45,979 nucleotides of DNA from a virus. A program made the translations under genes and the position numbers. Positions 1 through 7,648 of this stretch are shown here, piece by piece (within the stretch, counting starts at the first letter, position 1; every line of letters begins with the position of its first letter). The notes under the pieces were generated by a model, which did no database searches, was not told the DNA's origin, and worked only from the letters and a program-made list of their open reading frames with translations. The stretch lies in IMG/VR virus record IMGVR_UViG_3300046557_000204, positions 1-45,979 of that record, one strand, 5' to 3'.

Positions 1-127
1 CGCAGCGTCCGCCACGGGCAACCGAGGCGCAGCGTCCGCCACGGGCTACCAAGGCGCAGCGTCCGCCACGGGCAACCGAGGCGCAGCGTCCGCCACGGGC
101 AACCGAGGCGCAGCGTCCGCCACGGGC
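1..127. repeat. Left copy of a 127-bp exact terminal direct repeat
   Basis: Bases 1-127 are identical to bases 45853-45979, checked unit by unit: one C, then 27-bp units coding NRG, YQG, NRG and NRG variants, then 18 bp. Collapsing one copy restores an uninterrupted reading frame across the join. Butting the ends together without collapsing would shift the frame. An overlap of exactly 127 bp equals a k-mer size commonly used by de Bruijn assemblers. It is therefore most simply an assembly signature of a circular or circularly permuted molecule, not a biological terminal repeat. Confidence 0.85.
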
Positions 128-346
128 AACCAAGGCGCAGCGTCCGCCACGGGCTACCAAGGCGCAGCGTCCGCCACGGGCTACGACGGCAGGGTATCCG
201 GCACGGCCGGCAATGCTCTGTTCCTGGTGGAGCGTGACGACAACTACGACATCGTCGGCGTTTGGGCTGGTATAGCAGGCAAAGACGGGATCAAGGCTGA
301 CACCTTCTACGCTCTGCGCACTGGCGTTCCTACGGAGGTAAAATGA
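1..346 (+). CDS. C-terminal part of DUF7666-like 27-bp-repeat protein (joins 45185-45852)
   Basis: This is the downstream part of the gene that starts at 45185. After removal of the 127-bp overlap the full protein is about 337 residues. Here the frame holds seven nine-residue repeats of the form AASATGxxG (xx = NR, YQ, NQ, YD). A unique C-terminal domain of about 50 residues follows, including NALFLVERDDNYDIVGVW and ending TGVPTEVK. The stop at 344-346 overlaps the start of the J-domain gene (ATGA), so the two are translationally coupled. Repeats of this ATGxxG type behind a DUF7666-type N-terminus are familiar from phage and bacterial genomes, but the role is unknown to me. A beta-solenoid is a reasonable structural guess. 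The copy number may be misassembled. Confidence 0.85.
   Translation, partial: AASATGNRGAASATGYQGAASATGNRGAASATGNRGAASATGNQGAASATGYQGAASATGYDGRVSGTAGNALFLVERDDNYDIVGVWAGIAGKDGIKADTFYALRTGVPTEVK
2..190 (+). repeat. Tandem 27-bp coding repeats, left part
   Basis: Seven consecutive 27-bp units each begin GCAGCGTCCGCCACGGGC and differ almost only at the two codons for residues 7 and 8 (AAC/TAC and CGA/CAA/GAC). The last unit degenerates into the unique C-terminal domain. Synonymous positions are identical between units, so expansion is recent or ongoing by slippage or recombination. The array continues from 45584-45979. Confidence 0.95.
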
Positions 347-1023
347 CCAATCTATATGAAACATTGGGTGTCGCCGCGGATGCTAGTGCCGCGGCGATCA
401 GGAAGGCCTTTCGCAACAAGGCTAAAACCGCCCATCCTGACGCGGGCGGCGATCCGAGCGATTTCCATGCGCTGGTCCGCGCTAGCGATATTCTGTCGGA
501 TGAAGAGAAGCGTCGGCGCTATGACGAAACGGGCGCGATCGACGATCAGCCCAACACTGTCGACAGCCAGGCGACGTCGATTATTGCCGGCTTCGTCGAT
601 CGGTTTCTGACCGACGAAGACGCCAAGTACAAAAACCTTATTGCGGAGCTGAAGAAAGCGATCAATGCCGATTTGGTAACAGCGGCTGCGTCCATTAAGG
701 AAGGCAAGGACTACGAAGCCAGAGCGCTGGATATCCGCAAACGGGTAAAGGGCAAGAAAGGCGGCGCGCTGATCGGTAAAATGGTCGACGTGCAAACCCA
801 ACAGTGCCGTAACTCTATCGCGTCAATCGAACACCAGGTCGTCGTCCGCAAGCGCGCCTTGGAGATGATAGACGACGCAGAGTTTGAAGTCGAGGTCAAG
901 CCGTTTGATCCCTATGTGCGAGTTGACCCTTGGACCAAACAGGACGTCTTTAGCAGCGATGCTTATCAACGCATGCTGGAGCGCGCGGCTTCGTCGGCCT
1001 TCTACGGCAATACAAAGTCTTGA
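343..1023 (+). CDS. J-domain (DnaJ-like) co-chaperone
   Basis: The 226-residue protein opens with a canonical J domain at about residues 3-65. It has YETLGV, the helix II basic stretch, the invariant HPD at residues 31-33, and the helix IV region EEKRRRYDETG. HPD is the loop that stimulates Hsp70 ATPase, so the protein should recruit host DnaK. The rest (about 70-226) has no G/F or zinc-finger region and looks helical and charged. That makes it a type III J protein whose C-terminus presumably binds a phage client. The start overlaps the stop of the repeat protein (ATGA), so co-expression is likely. The client could be the repeat protein or SGNH tail protein, but this is inference. Confidence 0.9.
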   Translation: MTNLYETLGVAADASAAAIRKAFRNKAKTAHPDAGGDPSDFHALVRASDILSDEEKRRRYDETGAIDDQPNTVDSQATSIIAGFVDRFLTDEDAKYKNLIAELKKAINADLVTAAASIKEGKDYEARALDIRKRVKGKKGGALIGKMVDVQTQQCRNSIASIEHQVVVRKRALEMIDDAEFEVEVKPFDPYVRVDPWTKQDVFSSDAYQRMLERAASSAFYGNTKS

Positions 1024-1075
1024 GTTTGTAGGCCGTGTCGGCTAATGTCCGGATAGCTAATCCGGAGTATCCTAC

Positions 1076-1384
1076 ATGTCATATTCAGACGCCGCCTACC
1101 CGCTTATCGCCAACGGTGCTGTAACAGGTAGCGCCGTTGCGTGGCCTGGCGGCAAAGGCGCTTTCGCGGTTTATGCTGGAACGTTTAACGGCGCCACGGT
1201 CAAGCTACAGTGGACCCCGGACGGCGGCACTACCTGGTTGGATGTCGACCGCTCCGGCGATACCTACACCACACTGACAGCCGTTGGCGCTGGTCAATTC
1301 ATTCTCCCGATCTGCCAGATACGCGCCTTTGTCTCAGGCGGCCCGCCGAGCGGCGTCTACGCTGTTGCGGAAGGCATATTCTAA
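1076..1384 (+). CDS. Hypothetical protein, probably beta-rich and virion-associated
   Basis: This 102-residue ORF is preceded by CCGGAGTATCCTAC, a good ribosome binding site. The composition is Gly/Ala/Thr rich with alternating hydrophobics (for example AFAVYAGTFNGATVKLQW and GGTTWLDVD), typical of a small beta-sandwich. Proteins with a FxGATVxLQWTPDGGTTW stretch are often met beside phage tail or receptor-binding genes. I do not recognise a named family. It is coupled by an overlapping stop/start (TAATG) to the next small ORF, and the pair precede the SGNH hydrolase, so a tail-tip or decoration role is a guess. Confidence 0.7.
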   Translation: MSYSDAAYPLIANGAVTGSAVAWPGGKGAFAVYAGTFNGATVKLQWTPDGGTTWLDVDRSGDTYTTLTAVGAGQFILPICQIRAFVSGGPPSGVYAVAEGIF

Positions 1385-1575
1385 TGCCGGCTCTTAGCGG
1401 CCCTCTATCCGGCTCGTTGTCGTCGCGCCTTAGCGACCTCACCTCTGGCGCGGGTGGGGGGTATCCGCCATCCGGCTTCGCCTTCATCCGCACGGTTCCT
1501 GGCACTCGGATGGTTGACCAGAACAGAAACCCAGTAATCGCACCAGTTTCTGCTGGCCAAGGAGTTTCACCATGA
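1384..1575 (+). CDS. Small hypothetical protein, 63 aa
   Basis: The ATG at 1384 overlaps the stop of the preceding gene, and its TGA overlaps the ATG of the SGNH gene (ATGA at 1572-1575). It thus sits in an unbroken translational-coupling chain. The protein is low in charge and rich in Ser, Gly and Pro. It begins MPALSGPLSGSLSSRLSDL and ends with VPGTRMVDQNRNPVIAPV. No family recognised. The tight coupling supports it as real; a short linker or tail-associated peptide is possible. Confidence 0.6.
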   Translation: MPALSGPLSGSLSSRLSDLTSGAGGGYPPSGFAFIRTVPGTRMVDQNRNPVIAPVSAGQGVSP

Positions 1576-2828
1576 CAACTTTTACCGCAGCGCAGATGAC
1601 GGGTCGGCCGTTCAATTCCAGAGTTGAGGTGTATGGCGATAGCCGCATGTTCTACGGCATGCTCAACACTTCAGCCAACAAGCAGCTCACGACGCGTAGC
1701 TTTCTTGATTGGTGCAGGTTCCTGAGCAATCAGGCCTTTGACCACGATATATCGGATATCTACGCAACTGCCGGGATCACGAGCGACCAGGTTCTTGCTC
1801 TGATGCAGGCAAACCCGGCCGGTGCTATTGCTGGAACTGCGATCGTTCTTTGCAGCACCAATGATCGAAACACACAGAATAGTGCTTGGTCGATCGGCTA
1901 TCTCCAGCAGATACAGGCGTTAGCAATCCAGCGCGGTCAGGTGATGATCTGGCTTAATGAGATGCCTCGTGGCGGCGGTAACGCCCTGACCGCAACGCAG
2001 CTCAAGGACCATTTGAACGTCATCCGCTGGATTAACCAGCAAGCCAGTGTGCCGGGTGTCTACGTCGTCAATTCATTCGGCGCTCTCGTCGATGTGACCG
2101 ACGCCGCCGCCGCGCCATTGGCGAATATGCTGGCTGATGGACTGCATCAGAATGGCCGTGGTTGCTACACAATAGCCACTTCACTACTGCCGCTCATAAA
2201 CTACTTGTTCCCGGCAAGGGATTTGCGCTGCAACACGCCAGCAGATGCATATGACGCCACCAACAACCCGCGCGGCGTTCTCAACGCTAATCCGCTGATG
2301 ACTGGAACGGGCGGCACAATCAACGCACCAGGCGCCGGTGCTATGAGCGGTTCACTCGCTGCGAACTATGCAGCGACGCTCATGAACGGAACTGGCCTGA
2401 CCGTCACCCTGACCGCCAATGTGTCGAGCAATGGCAAGACGTGGCAGCAGATCGGCATCACGGGCACACCCACATCCGCAGGTGCCAAGCTCACGCTCGC
2501 CAGCATTGCCGCGATTACGGCTTCCGTGTCTGTTGGCGATACGGTCGACCAACTCATGGAAATGGAGGTTGATACCGCACAGACCGGCCTCAACTCCATT
2601 TCGCTCGAAGCCGGGCTGAATGCCATGAACCGACGCGACATGGCAGTCTATGATGTAACCGACCTCTATCCGGCTGTAGCCTTGGCCGGCACACAGAGGA
2701 TTGGTCCATTCCTGCTCGGTGCTGAAGCCTCGTTCTTCAAGACGCAGATGTCGGTCTATCTGCTGCAAAACGTCGCCGCATCGTTCACGGTTCGTGTTCG
2801 AGGTTTGGCTGCTCGCAAGGTCTCGTAA
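1572..2828 (+). CDS. SGNH/GDSL-type hydrolase (putative tail-associated esterase)
   Basis: The 418-residue protein has the SGNH blocks in order. Block I is VYGDSR with nucleophile S24, block III is STNDRN at about 96-100 (N97), and block V is ADGLHQNGRG with D189 and H192. The catalytic fold spans about 15-210. A Gly/Thr/Ala-rich beta domain of about 200 residues follows (about 230-418). Phage SGNH proteins usually deacetylate or de-esterify surface polysaccharides as tail-spike modules. The C-terminal half would then be a carbohydrate-binding or trimerisation part. It has no signal peptide. It lies on the opposite strand from the structural operon, last in its unit, and is followed by a terminator hairpin. 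Confidence 0.85.
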   Translation: MTTFTAAQMTGRPFNSRVEVYGDSRMFYGMLNTSANKQLTTRSFLDWCRFLSNQAFDHDISDIYATAGITSDQVLALMQANPAGAIAGTAIVLCSTNDRNTQNSAWSIGYLQQIQALAIQRGQVMIWLNEMPRGGGNALTATQLKDHLNVIRWINQQASVPGVYVVNSFGALVDVTDAAAAPLANMLADGLHQNGRGCYTIATSLLPLINYLFPARDLRCNTPADAYDATNNPRGVLNANPLMTGTGGTINAPGAGAMSGSLAANYAATLMNGTGLTVTLTANVSSNGKTWQQIGITGTPTSAGAKLTLASIAAITASVSVGDTVDQLMEMEVDTAQTGLNSISLEAGLNAMNRRDMAVYDVTDLYPAVALAGTQRIGPFLLGAEASFFKTQMSVYLLQNVAASFTVRVRGLAARKVS

Positions 2829-2834
2829 CCCACC

Positions 2835-2860
2835 CCCCACCCTGAAACAGGGCGGGGTTT
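2835..2860 (+). terminator. Terminator between convergent SGNH and polymerase genes
   Basis: CCCCACCCTG, an AAA loop and CAGGGCGGGG form a 10-bp stem with one A-C mismatch, followed by TTT on the plus strand. It fills the 35-bp gap between two convergent genes. It most likely ends the plus-strand transcript and may also work, weakly, for the minus-strand early operon. Confidence 0.6.
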
Positions 2861-2863
2861 GGA

Positions 2864-5155
2864 TCAATCCTTGCGGTAACGCTTGCCTCGCCAGCCGGAA
2901 GCCGTCAAAGGCAAGCCGGCGGCCCACTCCGGAAGCTCGCAAATCAGTTCCTCGAATTCCATTATGTTTCCGAAACCATGCGGGACTTCTGTGATAATCT
3001 CGTCATGGACATGGCCGATAACAGGGTAACCCGCAGCTTCAGCCTGCTTTATGCCGTGCGCCAGCAGATCGCGGGCAATAGCCTGGACAATGTTTTCGAA
3101 GGCCAGACCGCCATATAGCCCGAAACGCTCCCACTTCTTCGTGACGGAGTTGACGCCGACGGCCGTTACGGATGATTTGGCATAATTATGCGCGCCTTCC
3201 TTGCCGCGCATGATCTGGACGCGGCCCTTGCGCTCGGCGATCTCGGCTTCCTCGACGCCCATCGTCTCGGAAACGTCCGACCATTTACCGTCATCGTCTT
3301 TGGTCCTGCACCAGACCTGTTGCTTGACGCGCGGATTGCCGTACGCCAGGCAGCGCCCGGAGGGCAGTCTGCACCAGAGGAAATTGCGCGAGACGAGGTA
3401 GTCGACCTTAAGCACCCGCACCACGCTTCCGGGGTTGTCGACCGCCTGGCGCATGGCGTCCTCGAGCGCGCCCCATGAAGCCGATATCGCCGGGTGTGTC
3501 GCCCGCCAACCGATCTTGACGATCTCCGCCGCCAGGAACTCTTCCCGGCTCAACAGCTTCGTGATCGGCTCTTTCCGCTTGCAGGCGTTGTCGTAGCGCT
3601 TCAGCGCTCTGTCGCGGCGTTCGGTATCAGCGGCCTCCCACACGATCGGGAACAGCGGCGCCAGCTTCATCGAATAGTTTCGTGCCATAGACCGAAACGC
3701 GCCGGGCCCGCCTTGGTACTGGAGCGACAATTCGGACACCTTGCCGACTTGCCGGCGTGGGTCTTTCTTCGTCAGCTTGTCAACAGAAGTGTTGAAAATG
3801 CCCGCGGCGGCGCGGCGGTACAGATCCGGCAGGTCCGGATCGGCCATGATGTCGAACATGGCCTGGACCTTCCAGGCCTCGTCGGCGAACCACGCAGCGA
3901 CCGCGCCTTCGATACCGGAATAGTCGGCCACCAACAGGTCATGACCAGCCGCCGCCCACAGGAAGCCGCGGATAGCGTCGGACAGAAGCCACAACGTCTT
4001 GCCAAGCTCGTCGCCGTACATGAAGCGCAGCAGCTCCGGGCTCTCCGTGCGGATGAATTGAAACAGTATATCCATGCGCAGATGGGCGTCGCCGAAGGCC
4101 CCTCTTGGCCTAGGAAGATTGTGCAGCTGCGCGCCGACGGACGACCAGCGGCCCGTACCGGCGGCGCAGAACAGGAAAGCCCCGCGAATACGACCGTCGG
4201 CGCCGGCGCGCTGCATGAAGGCTGACAGCTTGGCGACAGACGTCTTGGCGGCTTCCTGGCGAATGAGAATGGCGCGGCGGACCTTGGCGGGCAGATCGTC
4301 GAATTCGAGCAGCTCTTCGATCTCGGCCTTGGCGGCCGAGCCCATGTCGACGCCCTGGCTCTGCACCCACTCCACCAGCTTGCCCGGTTCGGAGCATTTC
4401 TTCACATAGCCGCCGGTCGCGTCGCGCATTTCGATGTCGAGCAGCCGCTTGGCTTTCTCCGCCAGCTTGATTGCAGCAGTGGCCGATGTGCGATCGAGCC
4501 TGACGCCGCGGCGGTTTATCTTCTGGTCAATAAGCCACAAGTCTTGTTCGTAGTCCGACAGGGGCACGATCCGCGCAGCGGCGGCCTCTTCCGTCTCAAC
4601 GTCAAGCCGACAGTAGGCTATGAACTTTGCGAAGTCCTCCGGGTGGTCTTCCGGCTCGTTCCAGTAAAGCCCTTCGGGCTCGACGCCGCGTGGCTTGCGC
4701 GGGATGGAGAACTTGCGGATCAGCCGCATGCCTTCCTTGTCCTTCTGGACAGGGAGATCCAGCGCGGCGGCCAGATCGCCAAGCGCGCGCGGCAGCGACA
4801 TGGCCGCAGCGGCAGCGGCGGTATCTAGGTAGTTCTCATGTTTCGGGCGCGGCCATCCGAAGCGGTCAGCCATCAGGTCGAAGGCAAGATTTTCGAACTG
4901 CGCGTTGTAGGCTACGATCGTCGCGCCGTCCTCGATCGCCTGAGCGATATCAGCCGGACAAGGCTGATCGTATAGCCACATCTGGAGGGGGCCGTCGTCG
5001 AGCCGATAGGCCATCATCAGGACTTTGGTATCCGGATGCTCGAAATAGACGTAGGCGCCCCGCTTCTTCAGATCGACCGGAGAGCGCGTCTCTACGTCGG
5101 CATGGATCGATCGGTAGGGTCTCAATGGACTACCGCCCAAATGGCGAGCGCCCAA
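2864..5155 (-). CDS. Family-A DNA polymerase with 3'-5' exonuclease domain
   Basis: The 763-residue protein is the phage replicative polymerase. Exo I is HADVETRS (D20, E22), Exo II lies near YNAQFENLAFD (about 85-100), and Exo III carries a CRLDVETEE stretch. The palm motifs follow. Motif A is ADYSGIEGAVAAW (D about 411; the usual DYSQIELR has Gly at two places), motif B is RRQVGKVSELSLQY (about 465-478), and motif C is HVHDEI (H717-D718-E719). There is no 5'-3' nuclease domain, as in T7-type enzymes. The ATG at 5155 lies inside the preceding 27-aa gene. A TTG at 5125 overlaps that gene's TGA and would give MRPYRSIHADVE, so it is a serious alternative start. It is the last gene of the early operon. 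Confidence 0.95.
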   Translation of the reverse strand: MGARHLGGSPLRPYRSIHADVETRSPVDLKKRGAYVYFEHPDTKVLMMAYRLDDGPLQMWLYDQPCPADIAQAIEDGATIVAYNAQFENLAFDLMADRFGWPRPKHENYLDTAAAAAAMSLPRALGDLAAALDLPVQKDKEGMRLIRKFSIPRKPRGVEPEGLYWNEPEDHPEDFAKFIAYCRLDVETEEAAAARIVPLSDYEQDLWLIDQKINRRGVRLDRTSATAAIKLAEKAKRLLDIEMRDATGGYVKKCSEPGKLVEWVQSQGVDMGSAAKAEIEELLEFDDLPAKVRRAILIRQEAAKTSVAKLSAFMQRAGADGRIRGAFLFCAAGTGRWSSVGAQLHNLPRPRGAFGDAHLRMDILFQFIRTESPELLRFMYGDELGKTLWLLSDAIRGFLWAAAGHDLLVADYSGIEGAVAAWFADEAWKVQAMFDIMADPDLPDLYRRAAAGIFNTSVDKLTKKDPRRQVGKVSELSLQYQGGPGAFRSMARNYSMKLAPLFPIVWEAADTERRDRALKRYDNACKRKEPITKLLSREEFLAAEIVKIGWRATHPAISASWGALEDAMRQAVDNPGSVVRVLKVDYLVSRNFLWCRLPSGRCLAYGNPRVKQQVWCRTKDDDGKWSDVSETMGVEEAEIAERKGRVQIMRGKEGAHNYAKSSVTAVGVNSVTKKWERFGLYGGLAFENIVQAIARDLLAHGIKQAEAAGYPVIGHVHDEIITEVPHGFGNIMEFEELICELPEWAAGLPLTASGWRGKRYRKD

Positions 5156-5205
5156 GATGCCAGGCAGAATATGATCAGGTAGCCGATGATGCGACGACGG
5201 GTCAT
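5122..5205 (-). CDS. 27-aa single-pass membrane peptide
   Basis: The ATG at 5205 overlaps the methyltransferase stop (GGATGAC), and AAGGA lies 7 bases upstream inside the methyltransferase's last codons. The peptide begins [12 protein letters not shown] and ends AIWAVVH: three arginines, then about 20 hydrophobic residues, a positive-inside membrane anchor. Its TGA overlaps a possible TTG start of the polymerase. Function unknown. Its position in a chain of coupled starts supports it as translated. Confidence 0.6.
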   Translation of the reverse strand: MTRRRIIGYLIIFCLASWALAIWAVVH

Positions 5206-6437
5206 CCGAAAATTCCTTCTTGTTGGTCGGTGTTGGTCGTGAAGTCAGACAGCGTGGTCAGCCGAATATGTCGATCGGCGTCGATAGCTTTGGTTTCGAG
5301 ATACGCTTCGATGAAGCTCGTTGCCGCTTCGGCATTGATTGCATTGCCATAGCCGCGCAATCGTCCCACTCTGGCGGGAGCCCCATGAGCCAGCGGGAAT
5401 GTGCCGGGTTCAACTGGCCGCCACTTTCCATCCCGGCAGAAGAGCCAGTCAGGATCTCGCCAGAAGCCGTTCGTCGGGCAGGTTCGTTCGCTAGCACCGA
5501 GAATGCCGCCACGTCTAGGCTGTTGTTCCATTGCTTGCGCTCGGCTTCGCTCTCCGCTCCAGCTAGCGTCCCGGTCCCGTTCTTGCCGTCCTGCGCTCTG
5601 GACGTCGGCCACCCCGACAACATCGCGACTGTCGCCCTGCTGCTGTCGTTGTTGCCCGCCGCGTTGTTCCCATTCTGCGCTGGCGTACCGGCCATAGGTG
5701 TCGACCAGCCCGCCAAGTTCGCCTGGCGTGGAAGCTGGTCGAAGCGATCTCGATCCGTGTCCGAGCGCTTCTTGATGTCCGCCCCGCTGTCCTTCCAGTC
5801 CCGCGTCGTCGTCGTCGTCGTCCAGCCGGTCAATTTCGCTTCCAGTACCAGACAGGCGCAGCCGTGTTTCGTGCCGTGCAGCTCTTTCTGTGTTTCCGAC
5901 CGGCCCGATACGTCGTGAGCTTGCGGAGTTGTCCAGCCTTTCTCCGAGCCACCAAAGCCGTTGTCTGATGTGGGGCGCGCCGAAGCCCGCAGAGCAGGTA
6001 TCGATCGCCCCGAAGGCGTAGCCCGTTCCTTCCAGGTCAGCTTGTACAAGGTCGAGCCAACCAAGTCCGTCTTTGCTCGCAACCTGTTCGCCAGCGACGA
6101 CTGGAGGGCCGCACTCTGCGATGAGATAATGGAAGTGCGGCCATAAGTGCCGCTCGTCATCAAACCCGCCTCCTTTGCCTGCCGCGCTGAAAGGCTGGCA
6201 GGGGCAAGAGCCGGTCCAGATCGGGCGGTCGTCGCTCCATCCGGCTCGGCGGAGAGCGTAGGACCAGACACCGATACCGGCGAAGAAGTGGCATTGCGTG
6301 TAGGATCGAAGGTCGTCTGGTCGGACATCGACAATGCTCCTGGTGTCAACGTCGCCGGGCGCGATATGGCCGGCGGAAATGAGTGCGCGCAGCCAAGCCG
6401 CAGCGAATGGATCGATTTCGTTGTAGTAAGCCGTCAT
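5202..6437 (-). CDS. C5-cytosine DNA methyltransferase
   Basis: The 411-residue enzyme has the expected motif order. Motif I is FFAGIG at about 51-56 (AdoMet binding), motif IV is GSCPCQPFS with catalytic C80, and a motif VI variant is GEQV at 116-119, where ENV is usual. Motif VIII is IRQRLW at about 158-162 and motif X is GYGNAI at 362-367. Residues about 170-330, where target recognition belongs, are low-complexity, with a run of six Asp and many Gln/Arg. This is also where a second gene is read in another frame (5258-6328). It would methylate phage DNA, probably to avoid host restriction. The start overlaps the stop of the upstream gene (ATGA). It ends QQEGIFG, one of the shared C-terminal tails. 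Confidence 0.93.
   Translation of the reverse strand: MTAYYNEIDPFAAAWLRALISAGHIAPGDVDTRSIVDVRPDDLRSYTQCHFFAGIGVWSYALRRAGWSDDRPIWTGSCPCQPFSAAGKGGGFDDERHLWPHFHYLIAECGPPVVAGEQVASKDGLGWLDLVQADLEGTGYAFGAIDTCSAGFGAPHIRQRLWWLGERLDNSASSRRIGPVGNTERAARHETRLRLSGTGSEIDRLDDDDDDAGLEGQRGGHQEALGHGSRSLRPASTPGELGGLVDTYGRYASAEWEQRGGQQRQQQGDSRDVVGVADVQSAGRQERDRDASWSGERSRAQAMEQQPRRGGILGASERTCPTNGFWRDPDWLFCRDGKWRPVEPGTFPLAHGAPARVGRLRGYGNAINAEAATSFIEAYLETKAIDADRHIRLTTLSDFTTNTDQQEGIFG
5258..6328 (-). CDS. Overlapping gene nested in the methyltransferase gene
   Basis: A 356-residue ORF runs in another minus-strand frame for almost the whole methyltransferase gene. The ATG at 6328 (MSDQTTFDP) has AGGAG 9 bases upstream. 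The protein carries [40 protein letters not shown] and [19 protein letters not shown]. These stretches recur in phage proteins annotated as hypothetical or, wrongly, as methyltransferase, so I think the product is real and conserved. The spaced W-[ST]-TP segments suggest a repeated DNA- or protein-binding element. It ends TPIDIFG, the same tail type as its host gene. Function unknown; a specificity or accessory subunit of the methyltransferase is possible. Confidence 0.72.
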   Translation of the reverse strand: MSDQTTFDPTRNATSSPVSVSGPTLSAEPDGATTARSGPALAPASLSARQAKEAGLMTSGTYGRTSIISSQSAALQSSLANRLRAKTDLVGSTLYKLTWKERATPSGRSIPALRASARPTSDNGFGGSEKGWTTPQAHDVSGRSETQKELHGTKHGCACLVLEAKLTGWTTTTTTRDWKDSGADIKKRSDTDRDRFDQLPRQANLAGWSTPMAGTPAQNGNNAAGNNDSSRATVAMLSGWPTSRAQDGKNGTGTLAGAESEAERKQWNNSLDVAAFSVLANEPARRTASGEILTGSSAGMESGGQLNPAHSRWLMGLPPEWDDCAAMAMQSMPKRQRASSKRISKPKLSTPIDIFG

Positions 6438-6634
6438 CCGAATATGTCCTCGCCAGAGGCTGTGAAGTCAGACAGCGCGGCCAGTGCTGCGGCGTCCGGG
6501 TCGTCGGCGATATGGATCTGGTAGCCTAGCCGGTCGCGCGTCGTGGCGGCCTGCCAGCGCCCGTCCTGCGCGCGGTAAAGGGTGAAGCCTTGGAGGCCGC
6601 TAGAGGCGGCCTCCCGGAGTAGATCGGCGATCAT
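6434..6634 (-). CDS. Hypothetical protein, 66 aa, IFG tail
   Basis: The best start is the ATG at 6634, which overlaps the TGA of the upstream 25-aa gene (ATGA). An upstream in-frame start at 6703 would read through that small gene. The protein begins MIADLLREAASSGLQGF, has a short beta-like centre (YRAQDGRWQAATT) and ends with an acidic stretch and GEDIFG. Its own TGA overlaps the methyltransferase ATG. No family recognised. Position and tail suggest a replication- or methylation-associated small factor. Confidence 0.7.
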   Translation of the reverse strand: MIADLLREAASSGLQGFTLYRAQDGRWQAATTRDRLGYQIHIADDPDAAALAALSDFTASGEDIFG

Positions 6635-6708
6635 CTGAACAGTACCCAGATGAAGCCGAGCGTCACCAACGAGCCTATTGCGTCGTGAACTACGGTTGGC
6701 CAATCCAT
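6631..6708 (-). CDS. 25-aa membrane peptide
   Basis: The ATG (6708-6706) shares one base with the exonuclease stop (TGATG), and its TGA overlaps the next ATG (ATGA). The peptide begins [13 protein letters not shown] and continues with LVTLGFIWVLF, one short transmembrane segment. Overlap at both ends is strong evidence that ribosomes pass through this frame. It resembles the other tiny membrane peptide at 5122-5205 in size and context. Role unknown. Confidence 0.55.
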   Translation of the reverse strand: MDWPTVVHDAIGSLVTLGFIWVLFR

Positions 6709-7271
6709 CAGTCGAAGATCCCCGCTGCTACGGGCTTTGTCGTGCCCGGTTTGCGCCCCTTGGCGACAGCGGCGGCCACCAGTGCGACCTGGTGCAGCGT
6801 ATCGTCGAGAGCGTTGTGGTGGACGCGCGTGCGCATCAGATCGCGGGTGTCGAAGTTGAACACGTCGTAGATCGTGCGGGTGTCGCGGACGTTGTAGAAA
6901 CGCCATGGCGTTTCCTTGCCCAAGGCGCGGTAAGCCGCCTCGAGGACAGGCGGATCGAAGTTGGCGCCCTGGCTCCAAATAGTCGGAGCGTTCTGCGCCA
7001 GCAGCCATGAAGCGAACTGCTCCAGAGCTACGTTCAGTGGCTGCGGATCAACCAGGAAGGCTTTCTGCGCGGCGGGCGATTGCTCGCCCCACCACTTTTC
7101 AGTCTTCGGATCGACGACGAGGCCGGCGGACAAGCAGGACTGCTTGTCGACGTTCACGTAGAACGTCTCGCCGATTTCGCCGGTCAACTCGAATGTCACT
7201 GCGCCAATTGACCGGATGACGCTGCCCGGAGACGTGCCGAACGTCTCTATGTCGAGCATCGTATTTTTCAT
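6708..7271 (-). CDS. DEDDh-type 3'-5' exonuclease (DnaQ/RNase T fold)
   Basis: The 187-residue protein has the DEDDh acidic cluster. MLDIETFG gives D7 and E9, GANFDPPVL gives D106, and [12 protein letters not shown] gives H151/152 and D156/157. The N-terminal stretch [13 protein letters not shown] is typical of the phage branch near RNase T and Rv2179c. It would trim 3' ends of DNA or RNA during replication or recombination. The start overlaps the GapR-like stop (ATGA). It ends AAGIFD, another member of the shared tail set. The substrate cannot be told from sequence. Confidence 0.88.
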   Translation of the reverse strand: MKNTMLDIETFGTSPGSVIRSIGAVTFELTGEIGETFYVNVDKQSCLSAGLVVDPKTEKWWGEQSPAAQKAFLVDPQPLNVALEQFASWLLAQNAPTIWSQGANFDPPVLEAAYRALGKETPWRFYNVRDTRTIYDVFNFDTRDLMRTRVHHNALDDTLHQVALVAAAVAKGRKPGTTKPVAAGIFD

Positions 7272-7570
7272 CCGAAGATACCGATCGCATGGCCATAGGT
7301 GTCGCGAAGCTGCTCGCGCTCTTCGCGCTCTTGAGCGTCCAGCTTGCGTAGCTTCAGCATTTCATTGAGCGTGGTCATGTCGTAGCCCCGCCCCTTGGCC
7401 TCGCCTTTGACGTCTTTTATGTCGTCGGCGATCGTGCGCTTCTCTTCCTCCAGGCGTTCGATGCGCTCGATAAACGAGAGCAATTCCTTGCCCGTTTCGT
7501 TGTTCGGGCGCGGCGCTTCGTCGGACGTGCTAGCGCTGGCGATTTCCATCGGGTCGAATTCTTCTGGCAT
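7268..7570 (-). CDS. GapR/DUF2312-like DNA-binding protein
   Basis: Residues about 28-96 match the DUF2312 (GapR) family: a coiled-coil start [18 protein letters not shown], then [20 protein letters not shown] and a final charged helix. GapR of alphaproteobacteria encircles overtwisted DNA ahead of forks and stimulates topoisomerases. A phage copy could do this at phage forks or compete with the host protein. The family is almost restricted to alphaproteobacteria and their phages, which points to the host. The N-terminal 25 residues are acidic and disordered. GGAG precedes the ATG. It ends AIGIFG, which overlaps the exonuclease start; the tail lies beyond the normal family end. Confidence 0.9.
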   Translation of the reverse strand: MPEEFDPMEIASASTSDEAPRPNNETGKELLSFIERIERLEEEKRTIADDIKDVKGEAKGRGYDMTTLNEMLKLRKLDAQEREEREQLRDTYGHAIGIFG

Positions 7571-7648
7571 TGGTCAGTCTCCATTGTCGGTAGGGGTTCA
7601 TGACGTTGGCCGTTGTAGGCCAACGTCATCATACAAAACAGACAAGAC

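Noticed and set aside
3494-4225. Plus-strand ORFs of up to 243 codons opposite the polymerase gene
   Set aside because: Antisense frames of a clear family-A polymerase, with no ribosome site and shadow-type composition (Arg/Gly/Ala rich).
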